A DNA stretch of 39,628 bases from Candidatus Faecisoma merdavium (GCA_018716405.1 DVJX01000048.1:1-39628); one strand, 5' to 3'. Positions 16,975-26,019 are shown, counted from the stretch's first letter. Numbers and translations are program-made. The notes: generated from the sequence alone by a model not told the origin.

Positions 16975-16983
16975 TGCTATAAT
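16975..16983 (+). promoter_or_regulatory. Extended -10 promoter of lon
   Basis: TG-C-TATAAT at 16975-16983 is an extended -10 element directly after the upstream terminator. No good -35 is present at 17 bases; TTGGAT at 16952 would be 20 bases away. Confidence 0.65.
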
Positions 16984-17012
16984 AATAAACAGTTTTAAAG
17001 GACGTGATTCAA

Positions 17013-19292
17013 ATGAAAAAATTTAATTTACCTGTAATCCTTTTAAATGGTATTGTATTATTACCTAATAATACTTTAAAGTTAGAATTTGATAATAAAA
17101 AATCTAATAATAATGTTATTGAAATGTCTTTGTCATTTCATGATAATTATATATTAGTAATAAGTGAATATAAAAAAAATAAAACAAAAATCGGAGTTTT
17201 ATCAAAGTTAGAAAATATTTTACAATTACCAAATGGTAATACTCGTGTTGATTTAAGAGGAATAAGAAGAGTAAATGTTATTGAATTTTTGAATATGGAT
17301 ACGGATGAACCTTTAGAATCTATTGTAAGTGAAATAGAACCACAAAAAATTGATAATGAAATATTAATAATAAATAAATTAAAAAAAGAATTAAAAAAAA
17401 TTGTTCAAATTGTTCCATATATAAGTAATAGTTTTTTAAACATAGTAGAAAAAGAGACAAATCTAGATAAATTTACTGATTTAGTAGTTTCTAATATAAC
17501 TAATGATAAAGAAAGACTATTAGAATATCTAAATAACACAAATTCGTTAAGTAGAGCAGAAATGTTATTAAAAGACATTTATGATGAACAAGAAAAATTT
17601 AAAATAGAACGTAATTTAGATTTAAAAGTAAAAAAAGAAATGGATGAAAGTCAAAAAGAATTTTTATTACGTGAAAAAATGAAATTTTTAAAAGAAGAGC
17701 TTGGTGATTCTTCTAAAGAAAGTGAAATAGATAAATTAAAAAAGCGAATTAATGATCTAGATTGCCCTAAAAAAATAAAAGATAAATTAACTTATGAAAT
17801 GAATAGATATGAATCATGTGTAAGTATGTCACCAGAAATCAACATTATAAGAGATTATATTGAATGGTTGTTATGTTTACCATGGAATAATTATACTATG
17901 GATAATGAAAATTTAAAACAAGTAAAAAAATCATTAGATGAATCACATTTTGGCTTAAAGGAAGTAAAGGATAGAATTATAGAATATTTAGCTGTAAAGA
18001 AAATGAGCAATAATCAAAATGGTTCAATTATATGTTTGGTTGGACCTCCAGGAGTAGGTAAAACAACTTTAGCTATGTCGATTGCTAAAGCAATAAATCG
18101 TAATTTTGTTCAAATATCAGTAGGTGGGCTTAGAGATGAATCAGAAATAATTGGTCATAGAAGAACTTATGTTGGTGCAGGTCCTGGTAGAATAATAACA
18201 TCTATAAAAAAAGCTAAGTCAAATAATCCATTATTTTTAATTGATGAAGTGGATAAAATGAATAGTGATTATAAAGGTGATCCATCAAGTTGTTTGTTAA
18301 ATGTATTGGATAAAGAACAAAATAAATATTTTAGTGATAATTATATTGAAGAAGATTTTGATTTATCCAATGTATTATTTATTTTAACCGCTAATTATAT
18401 TGAAAATATTCCTGATCCATTAAAAGATAGGTTAGAAATAATTAATTTACAAGGTTATACAGAATATGAAAAATTAGATATTGCAATTAAACATTTGATA
18501 CCAAAAATAATAAAAAAGAATGGATTAAATAGTGATTATGTTTCTATTGATAATAATACTATTTTGAAAATAATAAGAAATTATACTAAGGAAGCTGGAG
18601 TAAGAGAATTAGAAAGACAATTAGATAAAATAGTTAGAAAAATAGTAACTCAAATTGTTGTTAAAAATATAAAAATAAATAAAATTATAATAACTGAACA
18701 AAATTTAATTAAATATTTAGGTAAAGAAAAATACAAATATAATGAAAAAAAGAAAGAACAAATTGGAGTTGTTAATGGCCTTGCTTATACACCATATGGT
18801 GGTGATGTATTACCAATTGAAGTTAATTATTATAAAGGAAAAGGGAATCTGATTTTAACTGGTAGCTTAGGTGATGTTATGAAAGAAAGTGCTAATATTG
18901 CATTAAGTTATTTAAAGGCTAATTATCGGTATTATAATATAAATTATAAATTATTTGAAAATGATATTCATATTCACGTTCCAGAAGGAGCTATAAAAAA
19001 AGATGGCCCAAGTGCAGGTATTGCTTTAACTTTAGCAATATTAAGTTGTTTAACAAAACTAAAGATACCTTCTAGTTTAGCTATGACTGGTGAAATAACT
19101 TTACGAGGGCACATTTTAGAAATTGGTGGTCTAAAAGAAAAATCATTAGGTGCATTAAGATCTGGTATTAATAAAATTATAATCCCATATGATAATGATA
19201 TTAGTGATTTACCAAAAGAAGTAAAAAATAATATAAAATTTATTAAAGTAAAAAATTTCAAGGATGTTTATGAGGTGATAAAAAATGACTGA
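17013..19292 (+). CDS. lon: ATP-dependent protease Lon
   Basis: A 759-residue cytoplasmic AAA+ serine protease that removes misfolded and regulatory proteins. It has the N-terminal substrate-binding LON domain (from residue 4, LPVILLNGIVLLP), a coiled-coil linker, Walker A GPPGVGKTT near 344, Walker B FLIDEVDKM near 410, and the C-terminal protease with Ser in GPSAG near 667 and Lys in the GGLKEKSLGAL segment near 710 as the catalytic dyad. All domains are complete. ATG 17013 is preferred over GTG 17004 because AAAGGA lies at a suitable distance. The stop overlaps the next gene by eight bases. Confidence 0.97.
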   Translation: MKKFNLPVILLNGIVLLPNNTLKLEFDNKKSNNNVIEMSLSFHDNYILVISEYKKNKTKIGVLSKLENILQLPNGNTRVDLRGIRRVNVIEFLNMDTDEPLESIVSEIEPQKIDNEILIINKLKKELKKIVQIVPYISNSFLNIVEKETNLDKFTDLVVSNITNDKERLLEYLNNTNSLSRAEMLLKDIYDEQEKFKIERNLDLKVKKEMDESQKEFLLREKMKFLKEELGDSSKESEIDKLKKRINDLDCPKKIKDKLTYEMNRYESCVSMSPEINIIRDYIEWLLCLPWNNYTMDNENLKQVKKSLDESHFGLKEVKDRIIEYLAVKKMSNNQNGSIICLVGPPGVGKTTLAMSIAKAINRNFVQISVGGLRDESEIIGHRRTYVGAGPGRIITSIKKAKSNNPLFLIDEVDKMNSDYKGDPSSCLLNVLDKEQNKYFSDNYIEEDFDLSNVLFILTANYIENIPDPLKDRLEIINLQGYTEYEKLDIAIKHLIPKIIKKNGLNSDYVSIDNNTILKIIRNYTKEAGVRELERQLDKIVRKIVTQIVVKNIKINKIIITEQNLIKYLGKEKYKYNEKKKEQIGVVNGLAYTPYGGDVLPIEVNYYKGKGNLILTGSLGDVMKESANIALSYLKANYRYYNINYKLFENDIHIHVPEGAIKKDGPSAGIALTLAILSCLTKLKIPSSLAMTGEITLRGHILEIGGLKEKSLGALRSGINKIIIPYDNDISDLPKEVKNNIKFIKVKNFKDVYEVIKND

Positions 19293-19989
19293 CGAATACA
19301 AAAGTTATTTATATTTAAAATTATTTTTAAGTATTATTCATGATGATAATATGATTGATGATATTAAAAATAACTATTATGTTAATTATATAATGGATCC
19401 TGATTTTGTTGAAACATTTAATTATTTAACAATAGAATTTGCTAAAGACAATATTTTAACTGATGAAGCAAAAGAAAGAATTTTCCGCCTAATTTCATAT
19501 TTTAGATTTAATGTAAAGTATAAAGATAAAGAAGCTAAAAGTTATTATTATAAAATGTTTAACGAAATGATATCAGCATTAAATTGTAGTAATGGGGAAA
19601 ATAGTGATGAATATTATTATTTAGAAACAATAAAAAGGTATGAAATTAAAAGTGCAATTAGAATGGAAAAATTTATGCAATTAAAAAATTTTGTAATATC
19701 ATCTATTGGTTCAGATTTTAATTTTTTAGAATTGTTTTCAGATAGATTATCTGATAAAACATTTAAAGAAGAAGTCCATAAATTGGTAAATAATAAAATA
19801 TTTTTTCTTTCGTTGAATGCTATTTTATGTGAGTATCCAGATTTATTAAGTCAAGATATATTTAAAAATAGACTCAAAATTTTACTTGAATTAAATAAAG
19901 GTGATAAACTATTATTATCAAAAAATGATTTAGAAACAAAAGCATTTGTTTTAAAAAATAATTTTAAATATAAAAAATACATCAATTAA
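19285..19989 (+). CDS. Protein of unknown function coupled to lon
   Basis: A 234-residue, mainly helical, soluble protein without recognisable motif, signal peptide or membrane segment. It is rich in Tyr, Phe, Lys and Asn. It starts eight bases before the end of lon with GAGGTGAT upstream of its ATG, so the two are translationally coupled. A role as a Lon adaptor or substrate-related factor would be a guess from context only. It ends in a terminator shared with convergent RNase J. Confidence 0.75.
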   Translation: MTDEYKSYLYLKLFLSIIHDDNMIDDIKNNYYVNYIMDPDFVETFNYLTIEFAKDNILTDEAKERIFRLISYFRFNVKYKDKEAKSYYYKMFNEMISALNCSNGENSDEYYYLETIKRYEIKSAIRMEKFMQLKNFVISSIGSDFNFLELFSDRLSDKTFKEEVHKLVNNKIFFLSLNAILCEYPDLLSQDIFKNRLKILLELNKGDKLLLSKNDLETKAFVLKNNFKYKKYIN

Positions 19990-20005
19990 CTGATGTATTT
20001 TTGTT
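19975..20005. terminator. Bidirectional terminator between the lon operon and RNase J
   Basis: A 10-bp stem AAATACATCA/TGATGTATTT (19975-19984 and 19991-20000) with the upstream gene's TAA in its loop and a T-rich tail. RNase J ends within it on the other strand. Confidence 0.83.
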
Positions 20006-21640
20006 TTTTATTTCCATGATAACAGGTAAAATTATAGGATTTCTACCAGTTTTATTATAAATATAATCTGATAATTCAGAAATAATTATTGATTTAAATT
20101 CTGATGTATTTTTATTTTGAATAATATTTAATGTTTTATTTTCTATATCATGCAATAATTCCATATTATCATTTACTAAAACAAAACCACGAGTAGTAAC
20201 AGTTGGATTACTAATTAATTTATTATTTTTTAACGGTATTGTAATAATAACTATACCATCTTGGCTCATTGCTTTTCTTTCTTTCATTACAACATTATTA
20301 ATATCCCCAATTTTATTACCATCTACATAAGAATTTCCTGTTTCAATCTTTTCACCTATTTTTATTTTACCATTTTTAAGTTCTAGAGTATCCCCATTAC
20401 TTAATACGAAAGTATTTTGCTTTGGAATATCACACATAATACCAATATCTGCGTGTTTTTTAAGCATTCTATATTCTCCATGAACAGGCATAAAATATTT
20501 AGGTTTAATTAATCTTATCATTAATTTTAATTCTTCTTCACTAGCATGACCAGATGTATGAACATCTGATAATGATGTATTTGTATATACTTTAACACCT
20601 TTTAAATATAATTTGTTGATTGTTCTAGAAATACTTACAGCATTGCCAGGAATTGTAGAAGAAGAAAATATAACAGTATCATTTCCTTTTAATTTTATTT
20701 GTCTATGATTTCCATTTGCAATTCTACTCAAAGCAGCAAGTGGTTCTCCTTGTGAACCGGTACATAATAAACATACTTTATGATCAGGCATACTATTTGC
20801 TTCTTCAGGCGTTATAAATATTTCTTTATTTTTTATGTATCCGCCTTCTATAGATATTTCGATATTATTGTTCATACTACGACCAAAAATAGCTATTTTT
20901 CTATTATTTCTTTTACATGTATCAACAATATGTTTAAGTCTATAAATATTAGAAGCAAATGTTGCAATAATAATTCTACCATGATGTTTTTTGAAAATAT
21001 CAGATAATGCTTCATCAACTTTTGATTCACTAATTGAAAATCCAGAATTTAATGCATTTGTACTATCACTGAATAGTAAAGTAACGCCTTTTTTTCCTAT
21101 TTCAGCCATTTTGTGAATATTAGCCATAGGTCCAATTGGTGTTAAATCAAATTTAAAATCTCCAGTAGTTACAATGTTTCCATTAGGTGTATGAATACAT
21201 ATTCCATGACTATCTGGAATAGAGTGTGTTGTCATAAAAAATTCAACCATCATATGTTTAAATTTAATTTTTGATTGTTCATTATAAACAAATAAATTTT
21301 TATATTGAATTTTTCTTTCTTCTAATTTTCTTTTAATCAAACCAATTGCTTGATTAGGAGCATATATGAATGGAATATTTACATTTTGTAATAAAAATGG
21401 AATAGCTCCTATATGATCTTCATGACCATGAGTTATAAATAAAGCTTTAATTTTTCGTTCATTTTTTTTCAAAAAGGTAAAATCAGGTATTATATAATCA
21501 ACGCCTATAACATCATCAGGAAAAGTAACTCCAGCGTCTATTATGATTATTTCATTTTCATGCATTACGCAGTACATGTTTTTTCCAACTTCGCCTAAGC
21601 CACCTAAAGCAAACACTTTAGTTACACTTTCTTTAAACAT
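19982..21640 (-). CDS. Ribonuclease J
   Basis: A 552-residue metallo-beta-lactamase/beta-CASP ribonuclease with 5'-3' exo- and endonuclease activity in mRNA decay and rRNA maturation. The zinc motif is HGHEDHIG at residues 71-78. Other conserved pieces are TGDFKFDLTP, LFSDSTNA, the beta-CASP segment with LCTGSQGEP, and PVHGEYRML. Domains are complete, including the C-terminal degradation domain. Start 21640 is chosen because AGGAGG lies five bases upstream; a 14-residue extension to 21682 would begin within the promoter region. It could be RnjA or RnjB; I cannot decide. Confidence 0.95.
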   Translation of the reverse strand: MFKESVTKVFALGGLGEVGKNMYCVMHENEIIIIDAGVTFPDDVIGVDYIIPDFTFLKKNERKIKALFITHGHEDHIGAIPFLLQNVNIPFIYAPNQAIGLIKRKLEERKIQYKNLFVYNEQSKIKFKHMMVEFFMTTHSIPDSHGICIHTPNGNIVTTGDFKFDLTPIGPMANIHKMAEIGKKGVTLLFSDSTNALNSGFSISESKVDEALSDIFKKHHGRIIIATFASNIYRLKHIVDTCKRNNRKIAIFGRSMNNNIEISIEGGYIKNKEIFITPEEANSMPDHKVCLLCTGSQGEPLAALSRIANGNHRQIKLKGNDTVIFSSSTIPGNAVSISRTINKLYLKGVKVYTNTSLSDVHTSGHASEEELKLMIRLIKPKYFMPVHGEYRMLKKHADIGIMCDIPKQNTFVLSNGDTLELKNGKIKIGEKIETGNSYVDGNKIGDINNVVMKERKAMSQDGIVIITIPLKNNKLISNPTVTTRGFVLVNDNMELLHDIENKTLNIIQNKNTSEFKSIIISELSDYIYNKTGRNPIILPVIMEIKNKNTSVN

Positions 21641-21673
21641 AATTTCCTCCTTTCTTAAGAATTTGACTTTATA

Positions 21674-21702
21674 ATTATACATTGTTTAGTCATTTTTGTC
21701 AA
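21674..21702 (-). promoter_or_regulatory. Promoter of the RNase J gene
   Basis: On the minus strand, TTGACA (21702-21697) and TATAAT (21679-21674) with a 17-base spacer: a full consensus promoter. It is back to back with the ftsY promoter. Confidence 0.88.
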
Positions 21703-21708
21703 AAAAAA

Positions 21709-21737
21709 TATACACCGTTATTTTTTTATGCTATAAT
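21709..21737 (+). promoter_or_regulatory. Promoter of ftsY
   Basis: TATACA at 21709-21714 and TATAAT at 21732-21737, 17-base spacer, with an extended -10 TG at 21729-21730. Confidence 0.75.
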
Positions 21738-21754
21738 TTTATTGGGTGAGATAT

Positions 21755-22726
21755 ATGGGATTATTTGATAAATTTAAAAATATATTTACAAATAAAAAAG
21801 AAGCTGTAGCTTATCAAGAAGGATTAGAAAAAACAAGCAAAGAATTTGTTAATAAAATTAATTTATTAAGTAATAAATATAAAAAAGTAAGTGAGGAATA
21901 TTTTGAAGAATTAGAAGAAATATTTATTATGGCTGATATTGGCGTTGAGACTGTTATTAAATTTATTGATAAATTAAAAAGAAGAGTAAAAAAAGAAAAT
22001 ATAGTTGATTCTAAGGATTTAATGGATATTATAATAGATGAAATGTTTATTATATATGTTAATAATGACATTATTGTTAATAAAATCAATTATGTAGAAA
22101 ATGGACCAACTGTTATATTATTTGTTGGTGTTAATGGAGTAGGGAAAACTACTAGTATAGGTAAAATTGCTTATAAATTAAAAAATCAAGGTAAAAAAGT
22201 ATTATTAGTAGCTGGGGATACTTTTAGAGCAGGTGCAGTTGAACAAATAATTGAATGGGGTAATAAGACTAATTGTGATGTCGTTTATAGCGATAATAAA
22301 GATGCATCCAGTGTTATATATGATGGATTAGAAAAAGCAAAAAAAGAAAATTATGATGTTGTTTTGATTGATACAGCAGGAAGACTTCAAAATAAAGTTA
22401 ATTTAATGAACGAATTAGATAAAATAAATAAAGTAATTGGTAAATTAATACCGAACGCTCCTCATGAAACACTACTAGTTATTGATGCAACAACAGGTCA
22501 AAATGGTATTAGTCAAGCAAAAAGTTTTAAAGAAATAACTAATATAACTGGAATTGTATTAACTAAATTAGATGGAACTGCAAAAGGTGGAATAGTTTTA
22601 GCAATAAAGGAAAATGTTGGAATACCAGTTAAATTTATTGGATTGGGTGAAAAAGAAGAAGATTTAAGAGTCTTTGATATTGAAAAATATATATATGGAT
22701 TATTTGGAGGTAGTCATGAAAAATAA
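21755..22726 (+). CDS. ftsY: Signal recognition particle receptor FtsY
   Basis: A 323-residue SRP-family GTPase that docks ribosome-SRP complexes at the membrane. After an N-terminal helical bundle (residues 1-95) come G1 GVNGVGKTTS near 124-133, the DTFRAGA insertion-box region, G3 DTAGRLQNK, G4 TKLDGTAKGG and the terminal IGLGEKEEDLRVF. The acidic A domain of longer FtsY proteins is absent, as in many Firmicutes. ATG 21755 is used, with GGGTGAG upstream; GTG 21746 overlaps that site. Downstream are a small membrane protein and ylxM. Confidence 0.96.
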   Translation: MGLFDKFKNIFTNKKEAVAYQEGLEKTSKEFVNKINLLSNKYKKVSEEYFEELEEIFIMADIGVETVIKFIDKLKRRVKKENIVDSKDLMDIIIDEMFIIYVNNDIIVNKINYVENGPTVILFVGVNGVGKTTSIGKIAYKLKNQGKKVLLVAGDTFRAGAVEQIIEWGNKTNCDVVYSDNKDASSVIYDGLEKAKKENYDVVLIDTAGRLQNKVNLMNELDKINKVIGKLIPNAPHETLLVIDATTGQNGISQAKSFKEITNITGIVLTKLDGTAKGGIVLAIKENVGIPVKFIGLGEKEEDLRVFDIEKYIYGLFGGSHEK

Positions 22727-22970
22727 ATTAGATATAGATGTTATAGAACAAATAACAATTTTATTACAAATTGCTTTATCTATTTTTTTGATATCTTTTG
22801 GGATTGCTAGTTTTTATGAAAAAGAATTATTTATAATATGTCAAATATTAATAGGACTATTAATGTTTGCAATAGGGTATAATAATCATAAAATATATAA
22901 AAGAAAATATATGACACCTGTTTATTTTGGTCTAGGTATCGTTATAATATTAACATCATTATTTAGTTAA
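22716..22970 (+). CDS. Small two-helix membrane protein
   Basis: An 84-residue protein with two or three hydrophobic segments (about 14-34, 39-54 and 65-83) separated by short charged stretches. It starts inside the ftsY end with GGAGGT upstream, and ylxM starts two bases after its stop, so it is translated as part of the ftsY operon. I recognise no family. A link to SRP-dependent targeting is suggested only by position. Confidence 0.78.
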   Translation: MKNKLDIDVIEQITILLQIALSIFLISFGIASFYEKELFIICQILIGLLMFAIGYNNHKIYKRKYMTPVYFGLGIVIILTSLFS

Positions 22971-22971
22971 T

Positions 22972-23262
22972 ATGGAAAATCAAATATTATTATGTATTTT
23001 ATATGATTATTATGCAGAACTGTTAACACCTAAACAAAGAAATTATTTTAAAGATTATTATTTTGAAAATTTTACACTAAGTGAAATGAGTGAAAATTAT
23101 GATATTAGTAGAAATGCTATTCATAAAAATTTAAAAGAAACAGAAGAAAAATTATTTTATTATGAAGAAAAATTAAAATTATATGAAAAAAATAAAAAAA
23201 TAAAAAAAATCATCTATGAATTAGATGATGATATAAAAAACAAAATATTAGAATTAATTTAA
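22972..23262 (+). CDS. ylxM: YlxM-family helix-turn-helix protein (UPF0122)
   Basis: A 96-residue protein with the YlxM/p13 pattern: LYDYYAELLTPKQRNYF, then FTLSEMSENYDISRNAIHKNLK, a sigma-region-4-like helix-turn-helix, then a charged helix. YlxM is normally encoded with ftsY and ffh and is thought to modulate SRP function. Here ffh does not follow; two regulators and dnaB do. It ends nine bases into the converging regulator gene. Confidence 0.92.
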   Translation: MENQILLCILYDYYAELLTPKQRNYFKDYYFENFTLSEMSENYDISRNAIHKNLKETEEKLFYYEEKLKLYEKNKKIKKIIYELDDDIKNKILELI

Positions 23263-23484
23263 AATTTCTATTTCATTAAATAATTCTTTAACATCAATAT
23301 TTAATGCTTTAGCTATTTTACTAAAAGTATTAAATGTGATGTTTTTAAATTCTTTACCAGATTCTATTTGCTTTATATAAGAAACACTCAAATCAGACTT
23401 TTCAGCTAATTGTTCCTGAGTCATATTTGACTTTAATCTAAAATATTTTATATTTTTTACTAAAATTGTATAATCATTTGACAT
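23254..23484 (-). CDS. XRE-family transcriptional regulator 1
   Basis: A 76-residue single-domain Cro/CI-type regulator. The helix-turn-helix is MTQEQLAEKSDLSVSYIKQI (about residues 20-40), followed by conserved IAKALNIDVKELF. GAGGTGAT precedes ATG 23484. A 17-base inverted repeat sits between its TATAAT box and the ribosome binding site, which suggests autorepression. It is divergent from a second XRE regulator. Confidence 0.88.
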   Translation of the reverse strand: MSNDYTILVKNIKYFRLKSNMTQEQLAEKSDLSVSYIKQIESGKEFKNITFNTFSKIAKALNIDVKELFNEIEILN

Positions 23485-23495
23485 TATATCACCTC

Positions 23496-23512
23496 TTGGT
23501 AAAAATTACCAA
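23496..23512. promoter_or_regulatory. Inverted repeat, probable XRE operator 1
   Basis: TTGGTAA-AAA-TTACCAA is a perfect 7-bp inverted repeat. On the minus strand it directly follows a TATAAT box, so it would cover the transcription start of regulator 1. Confidence 0.65.
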
Positions 23513-23543
23513 TTATATTTTCTCATAAATTTTAACATTTTGC

Positions 23544-23574
23544 AGTACACTATTAGTGCACTTTGTGATATAAT
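23544..23574 (+). promoter_or_regulatory. Inverted repeat and -10 box before XRE regulator 2
   Basis: AGTACAC-TATTA-GTGCACT (23544-23562) is a 6/7-matched inverted repeat ending six bases before a TATAAT at 23569-23574. It covers the place of the -35, a usual repressor position. No good -35 is seen. Confidence 0.55.
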
Positions 23575-23594
23575 TAATAACAAGGAGTTGTAAC

Positions 23595-23804
23595 ATGAAC
23601 TTAAAATTAAAAGAAGCAAGAATAAAAAAAGGTTATACTGCTAAATATATGGCAGAACAATTAAATATAAGTAAGCCTTTTTATTCACAATTAGAAAATG
23701 ATAGAAGAACTTTGTCTTATATTATGGCAATCAAAATAGCTGATATTCTAAAAACAAAACCTGATAAATTATTTTATGATGATTTTAAAGAAAGAATGAA
23801 ATAA
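23595..23804 (+). CDS. XRE-family transcriptional regulator 2
   Basis: A 69-residue single-domain helix-turn-helix protein. The motif is YTAKYMAEQLNISKPFYSQL (residues 14-33), followed by the typical IKIADILKTKPDKLFYDD tail. AAGGAG precedes the ATG. Its own inverted repeat differs from that of regulator 1, so the two probably recognise different sites. dnaB lies just downstream after a hairpin. Confidence 0.87.
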   Translation: MNLKLKEARIKKGYTAKYMAEQLNISKPFYSQLENDRRTLSYIMAIKIADILKTKPDKLFYDDFKERMK

Positions 23805-23815
23805 TTCTTTTTTTT
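23791..23815 (+). terminator. Terminator of XRE regulator 2
   Basis: Stem AAAGAAT/ATTCTTT (23791-23797 and 23804-23810) with the stop codon at the loop, followed by further T residues. Confidence 0.65.
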
Positions 23816-23862
23816 ATTTATAAAATATGTTATTATATAGTTTAAGAAATGGAGTTGATGAT

Positions 23863-25116
23863 ATGGTTAATTCATTATTACCTTTAGATAATTTTTATGT
23901 TGTTAATAAAACTATCTTAGATGACCAAGACCGTTTAACTCTAACTCTTTTGTATCAACCAATAATTGGTAGTATTGCTGTTAGTTTATATTTAACTTTA
24001 TGGAGTTTTTTGGATAAAAATAAAATAACTTCTACTAGTAATACACATAATGACTTGGTTGTTAGTATGCAATTAAAATTAGAAGATATTAAAGAAGCAA
24101 AAGATAAATTAGAAGCAATAGGATTAATTAAAACATATTTAAAAAAAGGTGATGTTAATAATTATGTATATGAACTATATGGACCATTATCCGCTTTTGA
24201 ATTTATTAATAATCCAATTTTAAATACTGCTTTATATAATAATATCAATAAAAAAGAATATAAAAGAATAATCGATTCATTTACAATTCCTAAAATAGAT
24301 TTAAAAGATTATAAAAATGTTTCATGTAATTTTAAAGATGTTTTCAGTTTTGTTAGTACTGATAAAATAGAAACTAAAAATATAAAAAAAGTTAATCATT
24401 TAGATTTATCTTTTGAACCGACCATTAATTTTAATGAGTTATTAAGTTTAATCCCAGAAGAAATGCTTAATGTAAGAAGCATATCTAAATCTGATAGAGA
24501 ATTAATTTATCAATTATCATTTATTTATAATTTAAATAATGAAGCAATGAGTGAAGTATTAAGAAATAGTATTGTTGATAGAAAAATAGACATGGAAGTG
24601 TTAAAACAAAATTGTCGTAGTTTTTATAAATTTGAACACAAAGGAAAAATACCTAAAATAGTATTTCAAGATGATGTTTCTTCGTTTAAAGAAATTAATA
24701 CAAGAAAAGATAAATTAATTAATCAATTTGAAACAACTAATCCTTATGAATTTTTGGCTTTAAAACAAGACTCTAAACCTACTGTTAAAGATTTGGAAAT
24801 AATTGAATATTTAATGATTGAGCAAAAATTAAACCCAGGAGTAATAAATGTTTTAATTGATTATGTTTTAAAAATAAATAATAATAAATTAGTAAGAGGA
24901 TTTGTTGAACAAATAGCTGTTCAATGGAAAAGAAGTAAAATTGAAACAGTATCTGATGCAATGGAATTTGCTTTAAAAGAATATGATCAAAAAAACACTA
25001 AAAAAGTTAAAGTTACTAAAAAAGAAAAAATTCCTAATTGGGTTAATCAAGATGTACAAGAAGAAATGTTATCCGATGAAGAATTAAAACAATTTGAAAG
25101 TGAGTTGGGTAGATGA
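23863..25116 (+). CDS. dnaB: Replication initiation and membrane attachment protein DnaB (Firmicutes type)
   Basis: A 417-residue co-loader of the replicative helicase, unrelated to the E. coli DnaB helicase. It begins SLLPLDNFYVVN, contains LTLLYQPIIGSIAVSLYLTLW (residues about 28-48) typical of the family N-terminus, and has a C-terminal DnaD-like domain near 280-370 (NPYEFLALKQ, then KDLEIIEYLM and INVLIDYVL). ATG 23863 has GGAG at a good distance; a 12-residue extension to 23827 is less likely. It overlaps dnaI by four bases (ATGA). Together with DnaD and DnaI in this window it makes a full Bacillus-type loading set. Confidence 0.9.
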   Translation: MVNSLLPLDNFYVVNKTILDDQDRLTLTLLYQPIIGSIAVSLYLTLWSFLDKNKITSTSNTHNDLVVSMQLKLEDIKEAKDKLEAIGLIKTYLKKGDVNNYVYELYGPLSAFEFINNPILNTALYNNINKKEYKRIIDSFTIPKIDLKDYKNVSCNFKDVFSFVSTDKIETKNIKKVNHLDLSFEPTINFNELLSLIPEEMLNVRSISKSDRELIYQLSFIYNLNNEAMSEVLRNSIVDRKIDMEVLKQNCRSFYKFEHKGKIPKIVFQDDVSSFKEINTRKDKLINQFETTNPYEFLALKQDSKPTVKDLEIIEYLMIEQKLNPGVINVLIDYVLKINNNKLVRGFVEQIAVQWKRSKIETVSDAMEFALKEYDQKNTKKVKVTKKEKIPNWVNQDVQEEMLSDEELKQFESELGR

Positions 25117-26003
25117 TAAGATTAAGTGATAATATAAAATGTGATATGGATGATTTAAAAAAATCGTATAATGAAGCATTAAAAAATAAAGATTTTAAAG
25201 ATTTTATTAGTAAATTAAAATCTGATGATAATGTGTTAATGAAATATACATCAACATTAGAGGAGTGTAGCCTAGAATATAATAACTGTTTAAATTGTAA
25301 GGGATTAAAAGAATGTCAAAATCAATTAAAAGGATATGCTTACCTACCTAAAGTAGTTGGTAAAAATATAACATTTCATTTCAAACCTTGTAAATATAAA
25401 TTAAATAATGATAAAAAATATGCTTATTCTAAAAATGTAAAATATTATAATTTGCCTAAAAGCTATTTAGATGCAACATGGGATAAGGTAGATAAAAGAC
25501 TAGTTAGTAGAAAAGAAACAATTATTTGGTTAAATAATTTTATTAATAATCCAACTAATAAAGGATTATATTTAACTGGCAATTTTGGCTGTGGAAAAAC
25601 ATTTTTAGTTGTAGCTACATTTAACGAATTAGCTAAAAAAAATATTAAAAGTGCAATTATATTTTGGCCAGAATTTTTAAGAGATTTAAAGTCATCATTT
25701 GAAACTGATTATGAAGAAAAAATGGAATATGTTAAAAATGTGCCTTTATTATTGATTGATGATTTAGGTGCAGAAACGGCTACATCTTGGTCAAGAGATG
25801 AAATATTATGTCCAATATTACAACATCGTATGGATAATAATTTATCTACTTTTATAACATCTAATTTACCAATTGATTCTTTAGAACAACACTTATCACA
25901 GACTAAAGATGGAGTAGAATTAATTAAAGCAAAAAGAATAATTGAAAGAATTAAACATTTAACTGATGAAATAGAAATGATTAGTAAAAATATGAGAAAC
26001 TGA
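25113..26003 (+). CDS. dnaI: Primosomal protein DnaI (helicase loader ATPase)
   Basis: A 296-residue AAA+ helicase loader. The N-terminal domain has a cysteine cluster (C-x7-C-x2-C-x5-C and a later C, residues about 51-93) that probably binds zinc, as in Bacillus DnaI. Walker A is GNFGCGKT near 156-163 and Walker B is LLLIDDLGAE near 212-221. RIIERIKHL near the end fits the arginine-finger region. It is translationally coupled to dnaB. Confidence 0.95.
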   Translation: MIRLSDNIKCDMDDLKKSYNEALKNKDFKDFISKLKSDDNVLMKYTSTLEECSLEYNNCLNCKGLKECQNQLKGYAYLPKVVGKNITFHFKPCKYKLNNDKKYAYSKNVKYYNLPKSYLDATWDKVDKRLVSRKETIIWLNNFINNPTNKGLYLTGNFGCGKTFLVVATFNELAKKNIKSAIIFWPEFLRDLKSSFETDYEEKMEYVKNVPLLLIDDLGAETATSWSRDEILCPILQHRMDNNLSTFITSNLPIDSLEQHLSQTKDGVELIKAKRIIERIKHLTDEIEMISKNMRN

Positions 26004-26019
26004 TATTTGTAAATGTAAT

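Noticed and set aside
20780-21007. Forward ORF within the RNase J gene
   Set aside because: Shadow of a well-conserved gene on the other strand.
23254-23804. The two XRE genes as a toxin-antitoxin pair
   Set aside because: Both are single-domain DNA-binding proteins, divergently oriented, with no toxin-like partner.
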